From assembly GCA_963842305.1 (NCBI GenBank), contig CAWJFW010000003.1, positions 62,001-126,000 of the forward strand: a stretch of DNA of 64,000 nt. Reading direction: 5' to 3'. Origin of the DNA: JAIBJN01 sp963842305 (GTDB taxonomy: Bacteria; Actinomycetota; Thermoleophilia; Gaiellales; Gaiellaceae). This document shows, piece by piece, positions 58,959 through 64,000 of the stretch (position 1 is its first letter; every line of letters begins with the position of its first letter). The position numbers were made by a program, and so were the translations under genes. The notes under the pieces were generated by a model. It did not search any database. It had not been told where the DNA came from and worked only from the letters and a program-made list of their open reading frames with translations.

Positions 58959-59750
58959 TTACGGCACCCTCGGGCCCGCGGTGACGTGATGTCCGACGAG
59001 CCGCGGATCGCCGCTCGGGCCCTCCTTGCTCAGGTGGATCGCGGTCCGCCCACCGGCTTCCTCGAGGCCACGCACGATCCAGGGACGGCCGTCGACCGAG
59101 GAGCGGCCGAGCTCGGCGCCGACCTCCGGGATCGGACCCTCGTGCGCGCCTCGCCAGAGCTCGTGACCCTCGGAGTTCTCCCGGATCCAAACGATCGGGG
59201 CGTCGATCCCGGCATCGGGAGCCGCCGCGCCGCCCGCCTCCCAGACCGCCTGCGGGTCGTAGCTCGGCTGCTCCGAGGCGACGACCTCACGCAACGCGAG
59301 CCGCAACTCGTCGGCCGTCGGGTTCCCCCAGTACCAGAAGCCGCACCAGATCCGGTGGATGACGAGAAGCGAGTCCAGCAGAAACGTGAGCGGGAGAAAC
59401 GGGCGATGGGTCTCGTCCGTCAGCTCGACCAGATCGAGCTCGCCGGCGACCTTACGGTCGACGTCGGAGAGGATCGGAAAGGCGCCACCGAGGCCCGCAC
59501 GGAAGGCGCCGTTGACGTACGGCTCGTCGACCGTGACGGCCCCGAGCCTGCCGAACTCACGCTGGAGCTCGTCCTGCAGGCCGACCAAATTCTGCATTCG
59601 CACCTGCTCCTTCGGACACCACCAGCCACGGACGAACGCGAGTACGAGCGGCTGGCCGCGCGCGATCTCGCTGAGCGCCGTCACCCGGCCGGTCGTGTCC
59701 GGCAGATGGAGGTCCGGGAAGGGGTTGCCGGGAGTGAGGTCGTCTCTCAT
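58959..59750 (-). CDS. AhpC/TSA-type peroxiredoxin-like protein
   Basis: 263 aa. Thioredoxin fold: DLTPGNPFPDLHLPDTTGRV, GQPLVLAFVRGWWCPKEQVR (the peroxidatic Cys in the W-C-P context), GLGGAFPILSDVDRKVAGEL. The C-terminal 100 residues (GFWYWGNPTADELRLALREV ... RPWIVRGLEE) are an extension not found in classical Prx. Only one Cys is in the active-site region, so it would act as a 1-Cys type or use an external thiol. ATG overlaps the stop of the MBL-like gene by 4 bp. Confidence 0.82.
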   Translation of the reverse strand: MRDDLTPGNPFPDLHLPDTTGRVTALSEIARGQPLVLAFVRGWWCPKEQVRMQNLVGLQDELQREFGRLGAVTVDEPYVNGAFRAGLGGAFPILSDVDRKVAGELDLVELTDETHRPFLPLTFLLDSLLVIHRIWCGFWYWGNPTADELRLALREVVASEQPSYDPQAVWEAGGAAAPDAGIDAPIVWIRENSEGHELWRGAHEGPIPEVGAELGRSSVDGRPWIVRGLEEAGGRTAIHLSKEGPSGDPRLVGHHVTAGPRVP

Positions 59751-60382
59751 CGCTTCTCCTCCTGTCGTAGCTGATCCCTGATCCAGGCCGGGACGGCGCG
59801 GCGAGCGCCCTGGACCGCGCGGACGAGCGCCTCGGGCGCCCCCGCGCCGTGGATGCCTTCGCCATGGCCGACCAGCACGTGTCTCGGCGTGAACGTCGCG
59901 GCCAGGTCGCGTAGGCCGCGGGGCTGGTAGAGCCGAAAGAACGGGTGGACGCCGAGCGGCTCGGTTCGGGCCCGAAAGTACGCCACGGTGCCGAGGGCTT
60001 CGGCGCACACGAGGACGGCCTCGGCCTCCCACCAGAGCGCGACTTCACGCCAGCCGGGAAAGCTCACGACCGTCCGCACCGAGAACGGCGAGTCGGGCAC
60101 GCCGCCGAACGGAACCTGGAAGTGCTGGACGCGCAGGCGCTTCGCGAGTGCCGCGGAGTCACGGCCGTGGCGATCGACGAGTTGCAGGACGCCGGCAGGC
60201 TCCCCGAGGGCCGCGAGCCGTTCCTCGATCTCGGGTCCGGCCACGGGGTCGACGAGCCAGTAGCGATCGTCGTCCACGAGCGCATGTGAGGCGCGCTGGA
60301 GCAGCGTCGGCTCGGAGGCGATCCACCCGAAACCGAATTCCGTCTCGTCGCAGATCCTGATCGTCGTCCCCGCCATGGCCAT
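59747..60382 (-). CDS. MBL-fold-like protein with degenerate metal motif
   Basis: 211 aa. The strand order WLVDPVAGPEI, GVLQLVDRHGRDSAALAKRL, WREVALWWEAEAVLVCAEAL and HVLVGHGEGIHGAGAP fits a metallo-beta-lactamase fold, but the HxHxDH signature is reduced to DRHGRD. It may be catalytically inactive or have another metal arrangement. Operon with the peroxiredoxin (4-bp overlap). Function unknown. Confidence 0.6.
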   Translation of the reverse strand: MAMAGTTIRICDETEFGFGWIASEPTLLQRASHALVDDDRYWLVDPVAGPEIEERLAALGEPAGVLQLVDRHGRDSAALAKRLRVQHFQVPFGGVPDSPFSVRTVVSFPGWREVALWWEAEAVLVCAEALGTVAYFRARTEPLGVHPFFRLYQPRGLRDLAATFTPRHVLVGHGEGIHGAGAPEALVRAVQGARRAVPAWIRDQLRQEEKR

Positions 60383-60428
60383 GTGAAAGGTTGCCCGTTA
60401 ACCGGGGCGCGGCGGTCGTTCGGGAGCC

Positions 60429-60472
60429 TTGCGGGCGGATGAGCGCCTAAACTATGATTTAGACGTGTCTAA
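60429..60472 (+). promoter_or_regulatory. Leaderless promoter with an overlapping palindromic operator
   Basis: TTGCGG (60429-60434), 18-bp spacer, TATGAT (60453-60458), six nt later the GTG at 60465. No ribosome-binding site, so transcription should start at or next to the start codon. A perfect 6-bp inverted repeat TTAGAC-GT-GTCTAA (60459-60472) covers the transcription start and the start codon, placed to block RNA polymerase. A DtxR/MntR-type metal repressor would fit the downstream MCO and ZIP genes, but the site is not identified with certainty. Confidence 0.6.
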
Positions 60473-61463
60473 CTCTCGTGGCATCAGCCGCCGGCAACTG
60501 ATTGCCGGAATTGCGCCCGTCGTAGCGGCGGCGCCCTTCGCAGGCATTGCGCTGGCCGGCCGGCGAGAGCTCGAGGCCACGCACATGGGAATGGACCACG
60601 CCGCCATGGGCCATGCCGCCATGATCGGAGAGGAGGCACCGGCCCCCGGGGGCCCCAACGACCTCGACGCACTGACGTACCCGCCGCCCGCCATGCCGCA
60701 CGATCCGGGTCGGGTCCGCGAGTACACGCTCATCGCGCAGGATCGGGAGATCGAGGTCGCCAAGGGCGTCTTCTACCCGGCGTGGACGTACAACGGCACC
60801 GTGCCCGGCCCGATCATCCGCGTGACCGAGGACGACCTGCTCCGCGTCGACTTTCGCAACGCCGGCGAGCATCCCCACACGATCCACTTCCACGGGATCC
60901 ACCCGGCCAATATGGACGGGGTCTTCGAGATCGTGAACCCGGGCGGGAGCTTCACCTACGAGTTCCCGGCCCGACCCTACGGAATGCACCTGTACCACTG
61001 CCACTCCACGCCGCTCAAGAAGCACATCCACAAGGGCCTCTACGGCACGTTCATCATCGACCCGCCCGAGCCGCGCCCGCCCGCGCAGGAGCTTGTCATG
61101 GTCATGAACGCCTTCGACACCGACGCCGACGGCGAGAACAACTTCTACGCCGTGAACGGCCCCGCCTTCTACTACGCCCGGTATCCGATCAAGGTCAAGC
61201 GCTCGCAGACGGTCCGCATCTACATCGCGAACCTGACCGAGTTCGACCTGATCAACTCGTTCCACCTCCACGGCGACTTCTTCCGCTACTACCCGACGGG
61301 GACCGGCGACCGCTTCGAGTACACCGACACGATCATGCTCTGTCAGGGCGAGCGCGGAATCATCGAGATCGACTTCGCGAACACCGGCCGCTTCATGTTC
61401 CATGCGCACCAGTCCGAGTTCGCCGAGCTCGGCTGGATGGGCTTCTTCGAGGTCGAGGACTAG
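60465..61463 (+). CDS. Tat-exported two-domain multicopper oxidase (T1 copper only in domain 1)
   Basis: 332 aa. Twin-Arg signal SRRQLIAG (residues 8-15) and a hydrophobic stretch; a short Met/His segment (THMGMDHAAMGHAAM) follows, reminiscent of copper loading. Two cupredoxin domains. Domain 1: PHTIHFHGIH (His141, His143), HLYHCHSTPLKKHIHKG (His178, Cys179, His180, then His) carries the T1 site. Domain 2: NSFHLHGDFF (His267, His269) and FMFHAHQSEFAELGWMG, where the usual Cys is Ala314, so it has no T1 copper. This matches the two-domain oxidases with T1 in domain 1 (type C in the Nakamura-Go scheme), not NirK. Oxidation of metals (Mn2+, Fe2+, Cu+) or phenols. Operon with the ZIP transporter 53 bp downstream. 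Confidence 0.85.
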   Translation: MSNSRGISRRQLIAGIAPVVAAAPFAGIALAGRRELEATHMGMDHAAMGHAAMIGEEAPAPGGPNDLDALTYPPPAMPHDPGRVREYTLIAQDREIEVAKGVFYPAWTYNGTVPGPIIRVTEDDLLRVDFRNAGEHPHTIHFHGIHPANMDGVFEIVNPGGSFTYEFPARPYGMHLYHCHSTPLKKHIHKGLYGTFIIDPPEPRPPAQELVMVMNAFDTDADGENNFYAVNGPAFYYARYPIKVKRSQTVRIYIANLTEFDLINSFHLHGDFFRYYPTGTGDRFEYTDTIMLCQGERGIIEIDFANTGRFMFHAHQSEFAELGWMGFFEVED

Positions 61464-61516
61464 GTGCCCCTCCAGACAATCCGCGCCATCCGACTGGATC
61501 ACCTGGAGGAGCACTG

Positions 61517-62734
61517 ATGGAAGCCCGCTCGGTCGCCGAGGAGGGGGGCCGCCGCCGGGAGCCGCTCCGTTGGCGGCTCTGGGCGCTGGTCCCGATCGTC
61601 CTGCTCGTCGCCGTCGTCTCGCTCTTCGCGGCGCGCGGCGACTCGCTCCTCGACCTGGTCGGCGAAAACCCGCCTCCCGCCGATGAGTTCGACGTGCGCC
61701 GCGTCGAGTTCTCGCCGGGGGAGATCCGGATCCACGTGACGAACCCCCAGCGGGAAGATCTGACGATCGCCACGGTCACGGTCGACGACGCGATCGTGCC
61801 CTACACGGTCGACGGCCCGACCACCCTGCAGCGCCTGCGCTCGGCGACGATCGTCGTGCCCTACGCCTGGGTCCAGGACGACCCGATCTCCGTCGGGGTC
61901 ACCAGCTCCACCGGGATCCAGACGACCAAGGAGATCGCGGCGGCGGTCGAGACGCCGCAGCCGAGCCCCGGCGGCTTCCTCGGCTACGCGATCATCGGAA
62001 CGCTCGTCGGCATCGTTCCGATCGCCCTCGGCCTGCTCTGGCTCCCCTCGCTCCGCCGGGCGCGCCCCGAGTGGCTTGCGGCGTTCATGGCCCTGACGGC
62101 GGGGCTCTTGACCTTCCTGGCGGTCGAAGCGCTCTCGGAAGCGCTCGAGCTTCAGGCCGCACTGCCTGGCTCGCTCGGCGGCACCGGGCTCGTCGTGCTC
62201 GGGGTCGCCACGAGCTATCTCGCCCTCACCTTCCTTTCGCAACGGCTTGGCGGAAAGAGCGTGGCCCGGGGAGGCCCGCTCGGCGGACTGGCTCTCGCCA
62301 TGCTCGTCGCGGTCGGCATCGGCGTTCACAACCTCGGCGAAGGGCTTGCGGTGGGCACGTCCTTCGCGCTCGGCGAACTCACCCTGGGGACGTTCCTCAT
62401 CGTCGGGTTCATGCTCCATAACGTCACCGAAGGCCTCGGGATCGCCGCCCCGGCGGCCGAGGGGGAGCGGGCGGGATTCGGCCGCCTTGCAGGACTCGTT
62501 CTCATCGCCGGAGCCCCCACGATCGTGGGCGCGTGGATCGGTGGGTACGTGACGAGCGACGTCCTCGGTGTCCTCTTCTTCTCCATTGCAGCCGGGGCCG
62601 CACTGCAGGTCGTCGTCGAGGTCGGGCGCTTCGTCGCGCGGCGCGCTCCCGGGGGACTCACCTCGGGCTACGCGGTGGGCGGTTTCCTGGCCGGCCTCGC
62701 GCTCATGTACGCCACCGGGCTGCTCGTCGGGTAA
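61517..62734 (+). CDS. ZIP-family metal transporter with an extracytoplasmic N-terminal domain
   Basis: 405 aa. One membrane helix (about 23-42) leads to an external beta domain (VRRVEFSPGEIRIHVTNPQR, residues 60-150), then about eight helices of a ZIP transporter. The metal-binding helices carry GIGVHNLGEGLAVGTSFALG and GFMLHNVTEGLGIAAP (the HNxxEG signature). ZIP proteins bring Zn, Fe or Mn into the cell. The additional external domain is unusual. Start at ATG 61517 with GGAGGAG. Together with the multicopper oxidase it likely forms a metal oxidation-uptake unit. Confidence 0.85.
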   Translation: MEARSVAEEGGRRREPLRWRLWALVPIVLLVAVVSLFAARGDSLLDLVGENPPPADEFDVRRVEFSPGEIRIHVTNPQREDLTIATVTVDDAIVPYTVDGPTTLQRLRSATIVVPYAWVQDDPISVGVTSSTGIQTTKEIAAAVETPQPSPGGFLGYAIIGTLVGIVPIALGLLWLPSLRRARPEWLAAFMALTAGLLTFLAVEALSEALELQAALPGSLGGTGLVVLGVATSYLALTFLSQRLGGKSVARGGPLGGLALAMLVAVGIGVHNLGEGLAVGTSFALGELTLGTFLIVGFMLHNVTEGLGIAAPAAEGERAGFGRLAGLVLIAGAPTIVGAWIGGYVTSDVLGVLFFSIAAGAALQVVVEVGRFVARRAPGGLTSGYAVGGFLAGLALMYATGLLVG

Positions 62735-62756
62735 GAACGCCGTATGAGGCCGCGTG

Positions 62757-62776
62757 TATCACCCGGGAGGGTGATA
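62757..62776 (+). terminator. Hairpin after the ZIP gene
   Basis: Perfect 8-bp stem TATCACCC / GGGTGATA with a GGGA loop, 23 nt past the stop. No T-run follows, so it may be an RNA-stability element as well as a terminator. Confidence 0.6.
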
Positions 62777-62909
62777 ACCGGCTCACCGGATCAGTCGATA
62801 CTCAGAGCTAGAAGGGGCCCACCCTGCCCCCTCTGCGGCTCATGACGTGGAAGCTTTTCAACCCCCTGGCGACCGACGCGGCACCGCCGCGCAACCCGAT
62901 GGAGAGCCG

Positions 62910-64000
62910 GTGAGCACTCCTCTCCGGGAACGTCCCGACGCGCCACTCGGCACCCTGATCTTCAGGGCCGGCCTTCTACCGGCCGAGACGATCGAGAGCG
63001 CCCTCGAGGAGGGCGTCAAGACCGGCAAGCGCCTCGGGGAAATCCTGACCGAGCGCGGCCTCATCTCGGAGGTCGACCTGGCACGGCTGCTCGCCGGCCA
63101 GAAGGGGCTCGACTTCGTGACGCTCCGAGAGCAGATCGTCGACCCGTCCGCCGCCGCACTCTTCACCGAGGAGCAGGCGCGCCTCTTCCGGGCGTTGCCG
63201 TACTCCTTCGACGGCGAACTACCGATTGTCGCCATCGCCGACCCCACCGACGACGTCCTCATCCGGAACATCCGCGAGGCGCTCGGCCGCGAGGACGCGC
63301 GCTTCGTCGTGACGGCCCGCGGTGAGCTTGCGGAGATCGCCGCGGACGTCTACTCGAAGCCGCTCCAGCCCGCACCCCCTCCGCCGCCTGCGCCCGAGGT
63401 CTCGCCCGAGGCCGCCCACGCGAACGGCCACGCCCAGGCAGACGCCGAGCTCGCCATCGAGCCATCGCCTGCGCCCGACCCTCTTCCGGTCGCGCCCGAG
63501 CCCGAGGCCGAGGCTGCGCCGGAGCCCGAGCTCGAGGTCGCACCGACGCCCGAGCCCGAGCTTGAGGCTGCGCCCGAACCCGAGGCGGGGGTCGACGTCG
63601 AAGTCGAAGCGGAAGCACCGCACGCCGATCCCCTTGAGCCCGAGCCCGCCGCCCTCCAGGTTCCCGTCGAGGCGCCGATCGACCCCGAGAACGCGGTTTC
63701 CGAGCCCGCCCCTGCGCCCCAGTCCGAGCCGCTCGCTGCCGTCGATCCTTCTCCTCCGGTCGAGCAGCCGCTCCCGCCGGAGCCTGCGACTGCCCCGGAG
63801 ACCCACGCCACAGCGCCTGCGATCGACGAGCCGGCAGCAGCAGAGACGACCGTCCAGCCGGAGCCGACCGCCGAGCCTGAGCCGATGGCCGAGCCCGAAC
63901 GACCCGAGCTCCCCGAGTCCTCCCTCGAGCCCGAGCCCGTGCCGGTCGCCGAGACACCTGCACAGCTCGAGCCCGTGACTTCCGAGGGCTCCGAGCCGGT
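62910..64000 (+). CDS. GspE/MshE-N (T2SSE_N) domain protein with a long Pro/Glu-rich linker, partial
   Basis: At least 363 aa, no stop before the right edge. GTG start with GGAG 6 nt upstream. Residues 10-150 form the N-terminal MshEN/T2SSE_N domain (LGTLIFRAGLLPAETIESAL, KRLGEILTERGLISEVDLAR, VAIADPTDDVLIRNIREALG), which in MshE binds cyclic di-GMP. The remaining 210 residues are a Pro/Glu/Ala linker (PEPEAEAAPEPELEVAPTPE). The complete gene may be a type II/IV pilus ATPase (GspE/PilB) or a stand-alone regulator; the end is off the window. A 175-bp gap and a hairpin separate it from the ZIP gene. Confidence 0.75.
   Translation, partial: MSTPLRERPDAPLGTLIFRAGLLPAETIESALEEGVKTGKRLGEILTERGLISEVDLARLLAGQKGLDFVTLREQIVDPSAAALFTEEQARLFRALPYSFDGELPIVAIADPTDDVLIRNIREALGREDARFVVTARGELAEIAADVYSKPLQPAPPPPPAPEVSPEAAHANGHAQADAELAIEPSPAPDPLPVAPEPEAEAAPEPELEVAPTPEPELEAAPEPEAGVDVEVEAEAPHADPLEPEPAALQVPVEAPIDPENAVSEPAPAPQSEPLAAVDPSPPVEQPLPPEPATAPETHATAPAIDEPAAAETTVQPEPTAEPEPMAEPERPELPESSLEPEPVPVAETPAQLEPVTSEGSEP

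Overview
The window is very GC-rich, gene-dense DNA from a high-GC Gram-positive-like bacterium. Frequent GTG starts, many 4-bp stop/start overlaps, at least two apparently leaderless promoters, a giant NAD-dependent glutamate dehydrogenase, a maltokinase, a Tad/Flp pilus operon and a DevS/DosT-like GAF kinase all point to Actinomycetota. A deep lineage such as Thermoleophilia/Gaiellales is my best guess, but this is inference from gene content; no rRNA or marker gene is present to prove it.

Layout. 1-3.4 kb: edge fragment of a Dabb protein, a GT2 glycosyltransferase, a secreted protein and an S26 signal peptidase homologue that lacks the usual serine. 3.3-3.6 kb: tRNA-Lys, tRNA-Glu, tRNA-Val. 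3.8-7.5 kb: maltokinase, UGT-type glycosyltransferase, GcvT-like protein. 7.77-8.7 kb: a tRNA 3' fragment, a small acidic ORF and a phage-endolysin-like amidase. 10.1-20.0 kb: an interval that starts at an intact tRNA-Asp and ends at a duplicated tRNA-Asp 3' end, as expected for an integrated island. It carries two universal stress proteins, a two-GAF histidine kinase with its LuxR-type regulator, a complete NirK-type nitrite reductase, and a flippase fused to a degenerate kinase domain. 20-24.4 kb: two ECF sigma/membrane-partner pairs, a GST and a DUF899 protein. 24.5-27.8 kb: RtcB RNA ligase, a truncated acetyltransferase, a DMT transporter.

27-34.6 kb: a surface-polysaccharide region (two related 248-249 aa membrane proteins, two glycosyltransferases, a NodB-type deacetylase, an SGNH-like protein). 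35.4-38.6 kb: an OmpR-type two-component system followed by two small secreted Asp/Gly/His-rich proteins that share a 12-residue Cys motif. 38.7-43.6 kb: NAD-GDH. 43.7-47.8 kb: an RTX repeat protein, a degenerate Nudix protein and a long coiled-coil protein. 47.9-54.8 kb: a Tad operon read right to left (Flp, TadE, CpaB, CpaE/TadZ, CpaF/TadA, a vWA-TadB fusion, TadC). 55.2-60.4 kb: an M15-like cell-wall protein, a frameshifted DUF192 gene, a VOC protein coupled to a 42-aa basic protein, an M20 amidohydrolase, a peroxiredoxin and an MBL-like protein. 60.4-62.7 kb: a Tat-exported two-domain multicopper oxidase in an operon with a ZIP metal transporter, behind a leaderless promoter that overlaps a perfect inverted repeat. 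The right edge opens into a GspE/MshE-like N-terminal domain with a long Pro/Glu-rich linker.

The most coherent unexplored units are the NirK/DevS-like/Usp island (nitrite reduction beside a probable gas- or redox-sensing two-component system), the multicopper oxidase-ZIP operon with its operator, and the two-component system with its paired Cys/His/Asp-rich secreted proteins. Several genes look frameshifted by single bases (DUF192, VOC, a small two-TM protein), so either local decay or assembly indels should be considered.
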